Source: Mucilaginibacter mali (GTDB lineage Bacteria > Bacteroidota > Bacteroidia > Sphingobacteriales > Sphingobacteriaceae). From it: 64,000 bases of DNA. The notes under the pieces are model-generated. The model was not told the DNA's origin and searched no databases. It saw nothing but the letters and a program-made list of their open reading frames with translations. Numbering within the stretch: the first letter of the stretch is position 1; each line of letters starts with the position of its first letter. The translations under genes and the position numbers were made by a program. The DNA is taken from assembly GCF_013283875.1 (NCBI RefSeq), contig NZ_CP054139.1, forward strand, positions 5,146,001-5,210,000, read 5' to 3'. Shown piece after piece: positions 16,958 to 25,732 of this stretch.

Positions 16958-18337
16958 ATGAAAAAACACATCATCACCTATATACTATCGCTGGCAACAA
17001 TTACCGCATTTGCCCAGCAGACCATGGATCATGCCCATCACATGGACATGAAAAAGGATACCACCCATCACCAAATGAAAATGAGCATGAGCAGCCAGTA
17101 CAGTATCGACCTGCCCATGAACCGCGATGGGTCGGGTACTTCATGGCTGCCAGACGAAAGCCCCATGCTATCGTATATGAAGCACGGCAAGAACGGCTGG
17201 ATGAGCATGCTGCATTATAACCAGTTTGTTAGGTATAACATGCAGGATGTTTTTAAATCGGGCAGCCGCGGCGGCAACCATTTCGATGCGCCGAACATGA
17301 TCATGGGGATGACCCAGAAACGCATCGGCAACGGTATCTTTGGTATCAACGCCATGCTGTCGTTCGATCCGTTTTTAGTAGGCAACGCGGGCTACCCGCT
17401 GTTATATCAAACCGGCGAATCGTACAAAGGCAATAAACTGGTAGACCGCCAGCACCCGCACGATCTGTTTGCCGAGCTGGCCGTAAGTTATGCCCAGCAT
17501 TTGGGTAATAATACCGATGCCTTTATCTCGGTAGGTTATCCGGGCGAGCCGGCTTTAGGTCCGCCGGTATTTATGCACCGCCTTTCGGGTATGAGCAACC
17601 CCGACGCGCCGCTTACCCATCATTATGCCGATGCTACGCATATCACCTTTGGCGTTACCACCCTGGGTTTCCGTTATAAGGATGTGAAGCTGGAAGGATC
17701 GGTATTTACCGGCCGCGAACCTGATGAACACCGTTATGACTTTGATCCGGCCAAGTTCGATTCATACGCTGTGCGTTTATCCTACAATCCATCCAACCAA
17801 TGGGCGTTGCAGGTATCTAACGGCTGGATCCACAGCCCCGAAGACCTGGAGCCGCAGCAAAATGTTGACAGGTTCACCGCTTCGGCCATCCATACCAAAA
17901 TGCTAAACAGCGACAGCTATGTGGCCACCACGTTGGTGTACGGGCAGAACCATTATTCGGACAATGGCAAAGCCCTGCCATCCATCCTGCTGGAAAGTAC
18001 CCTGCAACTTACAAAGACCGCCATTTACGGTCGTTACGAATATGTGCGCAAAGATGCTGAGGAGCTGGATCTTCATGCTATGTTTCCCGCTAACCCTAAT
18101 TTTGACATCAACGCGCTGACCATCGGTACCAATCGCATCATCAGCACGTTTAAGAACACCGATTTGCGGGTAGGCCTACAGGGTTCGCTTTATGCATCGC
18201 CCAGTGCTTTGAAAGGTCTTTATGGTTCAGTGCCGCTGGCTTTCCAGTTTTATTTGCGCATTAGCCCAGCCATGCTCAAGATGGGCGGCGGTAAGGCTAA
18301 GATGAAAAAGATGGATATGGGTGGGATGGAGATGTAG
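16958..18337 (+). CDS. His/Met-rich outer-membrane protein, copper-operon type
   Basis: A 459-residue exported protein. After the signal (~19 residues) come HAHHMDMKKDTTHHQMKMSM and a long beta-rich body containing VDRQHPHDLFAEL; the C-terminus ends in a Met/Lys tail (MKKMDMGGMEM). Methionine and histidine clusters are classic Cu(I)/Cu(II) ligands. Proteins with the DRQHPHDL block are often found in copper-resistance clusters, but their mechanism is not established. It is the last gene of the operon. Confidence 0.7.
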   Translation: MKKHIITYILSLATITAFAQQTMDHAHHMDMKKDTTHHQMKMSMSSQYSIDLPMNRDGSGTSWLPDESPMLSYMKHGKNGWMSMLHYNQFVRYNMQDVFKSGSRGGNHFDAPNMIMGMTQKRIGNGIFGINAMLSFDPFLVGNAGYPLLYQTGESYKGNKLVDRQHPHDLFAELAVSYAQHLGNNTDAFISVGYPGEPALGPPVFMHRLSGMSNPDAPLTHHYADATHITFGVTTLGFRYKDVKLEGSVFTGREPDEHRYDFDPAKFDSYAVRLSYNPSNQWALQVSNGWIHSPEDLEPQQNVDRFTASAIHTKMLNSDSYVATTLVYGQNHYSDNGKALPSILLESTLQLTKTAIYGRYEYVRKDAEELDLHAMFPANPNFDINALTIGTNRIISTFKNTDLRVGLQGSLYASPSALKGLYGSVPLAFQFYLRISPAMLKMGGGKAKMKKMDMGGMEM

Positions 18338-18363
18338 GTATTTATTCCCCAAAACAAAAACCA

Positions 18364-18461
18364 CGTCATCGCGAGCCGCTTCTATCAGCGACGTGGCGAT
18401 CCGCCGATATACAGAGCGGCCCTGCTTATCGGGGATTGCCACGCTATCGCTCGCAATGACG
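18364..18461. repeat. Palindromic dispersed repeat, family B, copy 1
   Basis: It starts CGTCATCGCGAGC and ends GCTCGCAATGACG. The 27 bases 18434-18460 recur identically at 57099-57125, and a related full copy is at 42324-42430. It sits between convergent genes. Confidence 0.7.
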
Positions 18462-18483
18462 TTGTTTTATGTGTTGTTGCTAA

Positions 18484-19161
18484 TTATAATTCCATGCTCT
18501 CGCCAATGCCCGGCAAGTGCAGTTCCACGCCGGCGGCGGCAAACTTGTCCAGCGCCTCTTTGTGGTCTATCACAATCGCCGGGAAGGTATCGTAATGTAC
18601 ACCGATAACCTTTTTGCAATTAAAGAAGGAGGTCGACTTGATGGCATCGTCGATACCCATAGTATAGTTATCGCCGATAGGTAATATAGCCCAGGCCAGG
18701 TTCTCGTCGGCCAGCAGCTTCATATCGTAGGTTAATGCGGTATCCCCGGCAAAGTAGATCTTTCTGCCTTCGGTGTTGATCACAAAACCAGCCGCAGTAC
18801 CGCCTGATGAACCATCGGGCAAAGTGCTGGAGTGTATCGCCAAAACCATTTTCGCACTGAAAACCTCTTCCTTAACCGTGCCGCCGATATTCATGCCGGC
18901 AACATTCTCAACGCCTAGCTTACCCAGCCAGTTGGCTATCTCGGCAATACAGATCACTTTGGCGCCGCTTTGCTTTTGGACCGGCAGCAAGTCGGCTACG
19001 TGATCGCCGTGGCCGTGGGATAGCAGGATGTAATCAGGCATCAGCGTGCTGATGTCGATGTGTTTAGCCAGCGGGTTGTGTGTAATAAACGGATCGAATA
19101 ATAGCTTCTTTCCGCAGGCCTCCAGCATAAAGCAGGATTGTCCGTAAAATGTGAATTTCAT
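18484..19161 (-). CDS. UPF0173-type metal-dependent hydrolase (metallo-beta-lactamase fold)
   Basis: A 225-residue cytoplasmic protein with the metallo-beta-lactamase signature LSHGHGDH (H49, H51, D53, H54). AGDTALTYDM and IGVHYDTFP carry later metal ligands. The length and YGQSCFMLE start match the UPF0173 family, whose physiological substrate is unknown. It faces a family-A repeat upstream and a family-B repeat downstream, with no operon partner. Confidence 0.88.
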   Translation of the reverse strand: MKFTFYGQSCFMLEACGKKLLFDPFITHNPLAKHIDISTLMPDYILLSHGHGDHVADLLPVQKQSGAKVICIAEIANWLGKLGVENVAGMNIGGTVKEEVFSAKMVLAIHSSTLPDGSSGGTAAGFVINTEGRKIYFAGDTALTYDMKLLADENLAWAILPIGDNYTMGIDDAIKSTSFFNCKKVIGVHYDTFPAIVIDHKEALDKFAAAGVELHLPGIGESMEL

Positions 19162-19198
19162 GATGATATGATGTTTTTATAAAGGTAAAAAAGTAGCA

Positions 19199-19308
19199 TG
19201 TCATTTCGAACGATAGTGAGAAATCTTATACGCGCGACAAGATTGCCGTATAAGGAGATTTCTCCTCACTCCACCGCACCTGACCTCGCATGTTCGTTCG
19301 AAATGACA
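19199..19308. repeat. Palindromic dispersed repeat, family A, copy 2
   Basis: TGTCATTTCGAACGA at the left and CGTTCGAAATGACA at the right, with AGAAATCTTATACG mirrored imperfectly inside. Shorter than the other two copies. Confidence 0.7.
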
Positions 19309-19328
19309 AGGTGTTAAATAGTGTGGGA

Positions 19329-19634
19329 CTATTTCCCAAACAATCCGCCCATGCCGCCGAACATATCCTTGGTCATGGCGGCCATTTCGCTTTGGCTAAC
19401 GTTATCGGCCTGGGTAAGGGCTTTGTTAACGGCTACAACCAGTAGTTCTTCCAGTTCATCTTTATCGGCATCTTTTAAAAATACCTCGTCAATCACTACC
19501 GATTGGATCACCTTGTTGCCATTGGCCGTAACGGTGATCTTGCCACCCTCGGCAGCGCCGGTTACGGTGATGTTATCCAGTCTTTGCTTTACTTCGCCGG
19601 CCTTTTGCTGGGCTTCAAATAATTTATCGAACAT
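19329..19634 (-). CDS. YbaB/EbfC-family nucleoid-associated protein
   Basis: A 101-residue DNA-binding protein. An N-terminal helix (FDKLFEAQQKAGEVKQRL) is followed by VTGAAEGGKITVTANGNK and a C-terminal helix, the YbaB pattern. Family members form DNA-binding dimers. An AAAGGAG sequence seven bases before the ATG acts as a clear Shine-Dalgarno site, unusual in this window. A Gly/Met-rich tail (DMFGGMGGLFGK) is typical. Confidence 0.9.
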   Translation of the reverse strand: MFDKLFEAQQKAGEVKQRLDNITVTGAAEGGKITVTANGNKVIQSVVIDEVFLKDADKDELEELLVVAVNKALTQADNVSQSEMAAMTKDMFGGMGGLFGK

Positions 19635-19670
19635 ATTAACTCCTTTGTGTTTTAAACAGGCTAATTCTAC

Positions 19671-21014
19671 TTAGTGTTTTTTGCTTTTGTGTTTAGATGG
19701 CGCGCTTTTCTTTGTCGTCTTTTGTTTTTTTGATGCCTTTGCCGGCTCCTTCTTTTTCTCTTTCACCGGGGCTTTTTTCTTTTCGATGGTAGGGGCGGCT
19801 ACCTGTTCATCTTCCTCTTCGCCGCCGCGGCCATAAGCGCCTAAGCGTACTACGGGCATGCCGGTCATTTTATACAGATCGTCCAGGTGCAACAGGCTGG
19901 CGTTGGCCATATTGTCCAAAAGGATGATCACAATATCCCGCTTCATATCGCGCAAAAAGTTATGGCGGAAACCATGCCACCAGCCGGTGTGGTAAACTAC
20001 CTGCTCACCCGGCGCTTCAAATAAGTGCCAGCCGTAGCCATAGCCAAAATGCCCGTTCTTCAGCGGTACCCGGTTTTTATAAGCCGAATCCTGGGTCGAT
20101 TTTTTGATAAGCATTCCGGCGCGCAACGCGCGATCAAACAGAAACAGATCGCCCACGGTACTGTAAACGCCCTTATCGCCAACAGGCCCGTCAAGGTAAT
20201 TTTGCGCTACCGAGTATTTCCATCTGTTACGATCGTGCCCCAGCACCTTGGTCGGGATCTTATCGTAAACTGCTTTAGAGTATACATTGGTATGGTGCAT
20301 GCCTGCCGGCTTAAAGATATTTTGCGCCATATACTGGGCGTAAGGCATGCCGGTTACCTTCTCGATAATAGATCCCAGCACCATAAAGTTGGAGTTGTTA
20401 TATCGATAGCTTTTATCGGGCACATTATAGCGCGGAGGTTTGTATTGCGCCAGCAGGTCCATCATCTGTTGGTTAGTAACGCCCTTTTTCTGATCGCGGT
20501 GTTCTTTGCGGTAAACGTCATCAATAGCATACACATAATTAGGCAGGCCCGAACGATGCGTGAGCAGCATGCGGATGGTAACGCCATGATACGGAAAGTT
20601 AGGGTAAAAACGCTGTACCGAATCGTCGAGCTTTAGTTTTCCGCGTTCCATCAGTTGCAGCGTGGCGGTTGCAGTAAGCGTTTTGCTGATGGACGCCAGT
20701 TCGAACTGAGAGTTAAGCGTAAGGCTATCCTGGCGTGGGTAATTAGCCCAGCCAAAGGCGTTTTCGTAAATTATTTTACCGTTTTTAGCTACAAGCACAT
20801 TGCCGTTAAACCCGGCCACCTTGTGCAGGTGTTGCATAAATTCGTCTATCTTTTTATCGGCATTTTTAGGACTGTACTTTAATAATGCCACAGTGTCAAT
20901 TTGCTTGCTCTCAACTGCTTCGGCCTCCTTTTTTTCGGAGGGGTTTGATGAGCAGGACGACATAACCAATAACGAAAAAAGAACGGACAGGGTGTTTTTA
21001 TACACTAAACTCAT
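19671..21014 (-). CDS. Beta-lactamase-related serine hydrolase, lipoprotein, with a Lys-rich tail
   Basis: A 447-residue class C/PBP4-like hydrolase. The lipobox cysteine is C21 (LVMSSC) when translation starts at 21014; an upstream ATG at 21029 would add five residues. SISK (S108, K111) is the SxxK motif, YRYNNSNF supplies the Tyr-x-Asn, and HTGWWHG replaces KTG. Such enzymes act on peptidoglycan peptides or small esters. The last ~45 residues are rich in Lys, Ala and Pro with no known domain. The substrate is unknown. Confidence 0.85.
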   Translation of the reverse strand: MSLVYKNTLSVLFSLLVMSSCSSNPSEKKEAEAVESKQIDTVALLKYSPKNADKKIDEFMQHLHKVAGFNGNVLVAKNGKIIYENAFGWANYPRQDSLTLNSQFELASISKTLTATATLQLMERGKLKLDDSVQRFYPNFPYHGVTIRMLLTHRSGLPNYVYAIDDVYRKEHRDQKKGVTNQQMMDLLAQYKPPRYNVPDKSYRYNNSNFMVLGSIIEKVTGMPYAQYMAQNIFKPAGMHHTNVYSKAVYDKIPTKVLGHDRNRWKYSVAQNYLDGPVGDKGVYSTVGDLFLFDRALRAGMLIKKSTQDSAYKNRVPLKNGHFGYGYGWHLFEAPGEQVVYHTGWWHGFRHNFLRDMKRDIVIILLDNMANASLLHLDDLYKMTGMPVVRLGAYGRGGEEEDEQVAAPTIEKKKAPVKEKKKEPAKASKKQKTTKKSAPSKHKSKKH

Positions 21015-21168
21015 ACGGTAAATTATCACGATAAAACGAAGCCGGAAAATTAAAAATTAACGTTTGTAAAACGGTCAAAGTTTTAAAATTATTTTGTTTT
21101 AGTTAATAACAATGCGGTGGTTTTAGACAAGATTGAGGCCACCATCGTATGGTATAAATAAACAATTT

Positions 21169-21176
21169 TACTTTTG
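21169..21176 (+). promoter_or_regulatory. TAnnTTTG promoter box
   Basis: TACTTTTG matches the -7 consensus 40 bp before the lipoprotein gene. No good TTG element at the expected spacing was seen. Confidence 0.45.
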
Positions 21177-21216
21177 CGGGGTTAATTGTTAAAATCTGAT
21201 CATTAATATTGAACCC

Positions 21217-21708
21217 ATGAAAACTATATTCCGTTTATCCTTTTTTATAGTCGCGCTGGCTTTTGTTGTATCATCATGCTCTACCCCGCAAGGCACCATG
21301 AGTAATGGGGCGGCTGCCGCATCGCGCGGTAAGTTTACCGGCACCTGGACCATCAGCAGTATCAGTTACAACGGCATTGTGGAAAGCGCCGTACAAAACG
21401 TGTTCGACCAATCGGCACCATCAACCTTCCGGGGCAGTACCTGGAACCTGACCAACAGCGGCAACGGCTTGTACACATTGACCAACGGTACATCGCAAAC
21501 CATCTTTTGGTCGGTTAACAATACCGATCCAAACGGGCAGATACTCCAGTTTAAAAAAATATACCAGGGCGATAAGGCCAAAAACGTAACCGCCGGTTAC
21601 CAGCTTTATGTGGTAAGTAACGATGGCAGCACCATGGTACTAAAAAGCCCTATTGGTGTAGGTGCAAGTACGGCGTATATTATTTATACGTTTAGCAAAA
21701 CGAAGTAA
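21217..21708 (+). CDS. Lipocalin-like lipoprotein of unknown function
   Basis: A 163-residue lipoprotein with lipobox FVVSSC (C21). The mature part begins near GKFTGTWTISSISYNG and is built of short beta strands, like Bacteroidota lipocalin-like domain proteins. No catalytic motif is visible. It is monocistronic, with its own promoter box and terminator. Confidence 0.7.
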   Translation: MKTIFRLSFFIVALAFVVSSCSTPQGTMSNGAAAASRGKFTGTWTISSISYNGIVESAVQNVFDQSAPSTFRGSTWNLTNSGNGLYTLTNGTSQTIFWSVNNTDPNGQILQFKKIYQGDKAKNVTAGYQLYVVSNDGSTMVLKSPIGVGASTAYIIYTFSKTK

Positions 21709-21717
21709 TGATTAAGG

Positions 21718-21746
21718 GCCCGGAACACTAAACCATCCGGGCTTTT
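21718..21746 (+). terminator. Terminator after the lipocalin-like gene
   Basis: GCCCGGA pairs with TCCGGGC across an 11-base loop and is followed by TTTT. Confidence 0.75.
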
Positions 21747-21750
21747 CTAT

Positions 21751-21808
21751 TTTCTCTTTGTGCACTCTGTGCTTCTCCCTCTGTGTCCTTTGTGGTTAAA
21801 TCACCACC
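21751..21808. repeat. CTTTGTG-type dispersed repeat, copy 2
   Basis: TTTCTCTTTGTGCAC and CTTTGTGGTTAAAT also occur in the repeat at 2629-2776. It lies upstream of lutB and codes for nothing visible. Confidence 0.55.
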
Positions 21809-21855
21809 ACGATCATTGTTAACAAAATCCCCACCCTACTATTTCATTTAATCCC

Positions 21856-21863
21856 TACTTTCG
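21856..21863 (+). promoter_or_regulatory. Near-consensus promoter box adjoining the lutB start
   Basis: TACTTTCG differs from TAnnTTTG at one base and ends four bases before the ATG, the same spacing seen at the metal operon and tilS. No TTG element was found. Confidence 0.4.
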
Positions 21864-21867
21864 TGTT

Positions 21868-23259
21868 ATGGGAAACACCGCTGCCGATTTTTTAGTTGCC
21901 GCCGAAGAAAAGGCGTTCGATACCCGTCACCGCGGGATCATCAACTTTAATATCGGTAAGTACGATGCTTCAGTAGCGCGGGGCCTTTCGCGCATTGCTA
22001 ATTTGGATAATGCCAAAAAGCGCGGCCATGTCATCAAGTGGCGGGTGATGGAAAACCTGGATAAGTTTCTGCCCGAGTTTGAAGCTAACTTCCAGCGCCG
22101 GGGAGGTAAGGTGATCTGGGCTAACGATGCGGCAGAAGCGCAACGCGAGATCCTGAACATCGTTAAAAAAACAGGCGCTAAATCGGTCATCAAATCAAAA
22201 TCGATGGTGACCGAGGAGATCCACCTGAACGAATTTTTGGAAACCAACGGTGTGGAAAGCCTGGAAAGTGATCTGGGTGAATACATCGTGCAATTGCTTG
22301 GTCAAAAACCCTATCATATTGTTACCCCTGCCATGCACCTTAGCAAGGAGGATATCGCCAAACTGTTCCACGAGAAATTTGGCACACCGCCCGATGCCAC
22401 ACCCGAACAGCTGGCGCAAAAAGCCCGCGAGCTGCTTCGCGAAAAATACCTGCAGGCCGATATCGGCGTTACCGGCGCTAATTTTTTGATAGCCGATACC
22501 GGGAGTATCGCGGTAAGCGAGAACGAAGGCAATGCCCGACTTTCGACCACATTCCCCAAGATCCACATCGCCATTGTTGGTATCGAAAAAATGATCCCGT
22601 CGATGGCCGACCTCGACCTGTACTGGCCCATGCTTTCTACCCATGGCACAGGCCAAAACCTCACGGTTTATAATACCATTTTAAGCGGGCCGCGCCAGGC
22701 AGATGAGACCGATGGTCCGGAAGAGATGTATGTGATCCTGCTGGATAATGGCCGCACTAACCTGCTGGCCCAAAAGGAGCAGCGGGAGGGACTGTACTGC
22801 ATCCGCTGCGGCGCGTGTTTAAATGCCTGTCCTATTTATAAAAACATTGGCGGGCATACGTATAATACATCTTACAGCGGGCCCATCGGCTCGGTGATTA
22901 CGCCGCATTTGCGGGGGATGGAGGAATTTAAGCACCTCAGCAATGCATCTAGCCTGTGCGGTAAGTGCAGCGAGGTGTGCCCGGTGAAGATAGAGATCCA
23001 CAAAATGCTGCTGCTGAACCGCCGCGACGCCGTAAAGGATGGCCTGGTGACCACTAAAGAGAAGTGGGGTTGGGGCATCTGGAAAAAAGGCATGATGAAG
23101 CGCGGCACCATGGATCTCTTTGGCGGTAAGATGAAGAATTACCTGATGCGCCGATTTTTCAAAAAAACATGGGGGCATTACCGCGAGATGCCGGTTGTGG
23201 CCGATAAATCGTTCGCTAAGCAATGGCAGGAGCGACAGAATAACAATACCGCCGAATGA
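21868..23259 (+). CDS. lutB: LutB/LldF-type iron-sulfur protein for lactate oxidation
   Basis: A 463-residue cytoplasmic protein of the LUD/LutB family. The C-terminal half carries two 4Fe-4S motifs: CIRCGACLNACP (C-x2-C-x2-C-x3-C) and CGKCSEVCP. The LUD domain covers roughly residues 70-300. With LutA and LutC it oxidises L-lactate to pyruvate. Neither partner is adjacent, so either they lie elsewhere or this copy works alone. The next gene overlaps by four bases (ATGA). L-lactate is a predicted product of the fucose operon in this window. Confidence 0.88.
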   Translation: MGNTAADFLVAAEEKAFDTRHRGIINFNIGKYDASVARGLSRIANLDNAKKRGHVIKWRVMENLDKFLPEFEANFQRRGGKVIWANDAAEAQREILNIVKKTGAKSVIKSKSMVTEEIHLNEFLETNGVESLESDLGEYIVQLLGQKPYHIVTPAMHLSKEDIAKLFHEKFGTPPDATPEQLAQKARELLREKYLQADIGVTGANFLIADTGSIAVSENEGNARLSTTFPKIHIAIVGIEKMIPSMADLDLYWPMLSTHGTGQNLTVYNTILSGPRQADETDGPEEMYVILLDNGRTNLLAQKEQREGLYCIRCGACLNACPIYKNIGGHTYNTSYSGPIGSVITPHLRGMEEFKHLSNASSLCGKCSEVCPVKIEIHKMLLLNRRDAVKDGLVTTKEKWGWGIWKKGMMKRGTMDLFGGKMKNYLMRRFFKKTWGHYREMPVVADKSFAKQWQERQNNNTAE

Positions 23260-23780
23260 GAAAAGTAATACTAAACGTAGCCGTTACCCTTGACGGTTAT
23301 ATAGAAGGCCCAAACGGCGAGTACGACTGGTGCTATACCGACCAGGATTATGGAATGGCCGCCTTTTTTGCCGATATCGACACCATTTTTATGGGCCGCA
23401 AAAGCTACGAGCTGATCATCAGCACGGGCGATATCAACGCGTTCCCGCAGCCTAAATATGTTTTTTCGGATACGCTGGTGCCGGCAGAGCACCCGCATGT
23501 GAACATTATCCGTAAGGACGGCTTTAAGGACGCGGTAGATAAAATAAAGGATGAATACGGTGCCAATATCTGGCTGTTTGGTGGGGCCGAATTGCTGACC
23601 GCTTTTATGCAGGAAAATATGGTTGATGAATTCCTGCTATCGATACATCCCATTTTGTTAGGCAGCGGCAAACTATTATTCAGCGAATTGAAGGACCGGG
23701 TTGGCCTGGTGCATACAGGAACTGAAACCTACAGTAGCGGCCTGGTGCAAGTTAGATATACGCTTGCCGGAACAAATTAG
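23256..23780 (+). CDS. Dihydrofolate reductase-family (RibD-C-like) protein
   Basis: A 174-residue reductase-fold protein. It starts VILNVAVTLDGYIEGPNGEYDW and has FMGRKSYE and IWLFGGAEL blocks characteristic of the YwjB/RibD C-terminal group, which are NADPH-binding but mostly not true folate enzymes. It overlaps the lutB stop by four bases, so translation is probably coupled. The substrate is unknown. It converges with the GNAT gene and their ends overlap by four bases. Confidence 0.83.
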   Translation: MRKVILNVAVTLDGYIEGPNGEYDWCYTDQDYGMAAFFADIDTIFMGRKSYELIISTGDINAFPQPKYVFSDTLVPAEHPHVNIIRKDGFKDAVDKIKDEYGANIWLFGGAELLTAFMQENMVDEFLLSIHPILLGSGKLLFSELKDRVGLVHTGTETYSSGLVQVRYTLAGTN

Positions 23781-24274
23781 TCAAGCTGCTTGCGCATTAC
23801 ATAGTCGTTCATCCAATAAGGGCCAATGGCGATGTCTTCTTCGTAAGCCACTTCAAAGCCCATTTTTTGGTAAAAGTTGAGGGCTTTATTGTGCCGGTTT
23901 ACGTTCAGATCCAGCGTATGCTTACCGGCTTCCTTCACTTTTTCAATTACCGCGTTTATCAGGATCTTACCATAACCCTTCCCCTGCGTTTTAGGCAGGC
24001 AGTATAGTTTGTGTAGCTTGTAGATCTCCGGGTCTTCCGTTCGTGGCGAATAGCCTGCGAAAGCTACCGGTTCGGTGTTCTCTGTCAGTATTAAAAACTG
24101 TTGTTCGCCGGTGCGCAACTGCTGGCTGATCTTTTCGGCCGAATAGATCTCACCCAGCATAAATTCAATTTGCTCTTTAGCTAAAATAGGTCCGTAGGTT
24201 GGCCACCACGTGTCTTCGGCCAGTTGACGGATGATTTCAGTGTCGGCTTCGGTTGCCTGCCTGATGTTGTACAT
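23777..24274 (-). CDS. GNAT-family N-acetyltransferase
   Basis: A 165-residue acetyltransferase. KLYCLPKTQGKGYGKILI is the acetyl-CoA-binding motif (Q/RxxGxG), followed by LDLNVNRHNKALNFYQKMGFEV, the usual C-terminal strand-helix. The acceptor is not predictable. It stands alone on the minus strand, converging on the DHFR-like gene. Confidence 0.88.
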   Translation of the reverse strand: MYNIRQATEADTEIIRQLAEDTWWPTYGPILAKEQIEFMLGEIYSAEKISQQLRTGEQQFLILTENTEPVAFAGYSPRTEDPEIYKLHKLYCLPKTQGKGYGKILINAVIEKVKEAGKHTLDLNVNRHNKALNFYQKMGFEVAYEEDIAIGPYWMNDYVMRKQLD

Positions 24275-24309
24275 AATGCAAAATTAATGATTCGTACTTA
24301 TTTAATGAG

Positions 24310-24420
24310 GACACGACTTTCACGAATTGAGCGAATTTTACAAATCGTAGTTGCTAGAATTTATAAGGATCCCTAATTCGTGAAACTCGTTTAAATCCTT
24401 CATCGATATAATTCGTGCCC
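24310..24420. repeat. AATTCGTG-type dispersed repeat, copy 1
   Basis: It opens GACACGA, contains AATTCGTG and ends ATTCGTGCC. The related stretch at 59827-59940 has the same order of motifs. Confidence 0.55.
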
Positions 24421-24423
24421 AAA

Positions 24424-25608
24424 TTAAAACCAGATCAACGGATGCCTCACCGGCAAGTTACGGATGATCTCCTCATCCTTAGGGTCGTGGTCCAGCTTTT
24501 TCCAGGTGTTTAAAAACGATTGGTCGTGATACGCCAACGCCCCGAATGCCAGCGCGGGTTGTGCTACCGGCCAGCTTTCCCAGTGCATCACATCGTGCTG
24601 GTAAGGCCAGGTGTTTTTATCAGCTAAAAAGGGCTGTAAAAAAACGATCCCTTGTTTAATGTTGCGGCCATCTGGAAGTTCAAATTCCCACAGGTTATCT
24701 TTGGGTGTACTTAATATCTGGCACAGGGTGGTCATGGCATCCAGGTTAAAAATAGAGTAACCATAAGGCTTGGTACGTCTCAACTCCTGCGGAAAGCTGC
24801 CATCCTTTTCCATTTGGTTAGGCAGCAACACTTCTTTAAATCTGTCCGAGCAAAATTTTAATACCGCTTTGTTCCCGGTAAATTTGGCGAAGCAGGCCGT
24901 TTGCATACACCAGCAGGTACCGTGGTTGTTTTTGGCGTTCATCTCATCTTTGCCATAAGGGTGCGTGGTTAGCCAGGTAATGTATTGATTGAACCAATCT
25001 TTCACTCCCGCCAGCAGTTTTTTATCCAGCGCGGGCGATGCTTCCATGGCTTCCAAACCCTGTACCACTTCCATCAATTGGATGGTATCGATAATACCGA
25101 TGCCCCGGCCTGTCGCCACACCTTTTATAGCCTGCGCATATTGCAGGTTCGGGTTCATCAGCGTTTCGGGATCGGTGAACCAGGCACGCAGGTGTACCTG
25201 CGCTGCTTTTATATATTTCACATCGCCAGTAATTTTATAGGCCGATGCCAGCGCGCCGATGATCTGACTAAAGCGGATCATAGCATGGCGGTGCGCCACA
25301 AAATTATCGGGATTGGTCATGCCATCTTTTTGGATGTATGGCCCGTTGGGGTTCTTCTCATCCGGCCACCAATAATCGCCCTCCGAGTAAAAATCGTGCT
25401 TCCCGCCTGCGCTTCTCGGGCAACTCTCGGCGGTAACGGTTATGGGCTTTTGCGTTAAGGCCCAGGCGGCTTCGGCCAGCGTTTGTTTGCGCAGTGTGGC
25501 GGTTATTTGCTGTTTGATATCGTCTTTTACTTCGTGCGTCCACGAACTTACACTTAGTGCGCACAGTATAAACAGCGCGCTGCTGAATATTATTTTTAGT
25601 TTTTTCAT
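24424..25608 (-). CDS. Alginate-lyase-fold polysaccharide lyase (PL38/PL5-like), secreted
   Basis: A 394-residue exported enzyme when read from the ATG at 25608, which gives a proper signal peptide; an upstream in-frame ATG at 25665 would not. YWWPDEKNPNGPY (79-91), AHRHAM (105-110) and KNNHGTCW (226-233) are blocks of the alginate_lyase (PF05426) alpha-barrel; N228, H229 and the early histidines are likely active-site residues. Related families cleave alginate or glucuronan. It is the last gene of the PUL and the only likely depolymerase in it, but 221 bp with a strong inverted repeat separate it from GH31, so it may be expressed separately. The exact PL family is uncertain. Confidence 0.78.
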   Translation of the reverse strand: MKKLKIIFSSALFILCALSVSSWTHEVKDDIKQQITATLRKQTLAEAAWALTQKPITVTAESCPRSAGGKHDFYSEGDYWWPDEKNPNGPYIQKDGMTNPDNFVAHRHAMIRFSQIIGALASAYKITGDVKYIKAAQVHLRAWFTDPETLMNPNLQYAQAIKGVATGRGIGIIDTIQLMEVVQGLEAMEASPALDKKLLAGVKDWFNQYITWLTTHPYGKDEMNAKNNHGTCWCMQTACFAKFTGNKAVLKFCSDRFKEVLLPNQMEKDGSFPQELRRTKPYGYSIFNLDAMTTLCQILSTPKDNLWEFELPDGRNIKQGIVFLQPFLADKNTWPYQHDVMHWESWPVAQPALAFGALAYHDQSFLNTWKKLDHDPKDEEIIRNLPVRHPLIWF

Positions 25609-25732
25609 ATCAATAAATTCCTGCGCTTGTTTGTACGAGCGCTTCATTCTGTATGGCGATTGCATCGCCTATGGCGTCGCAGACGCTGAACCATATTAAG
25701 CACTCGTCACAGACGAGCGCAAGGGTCAAAAA

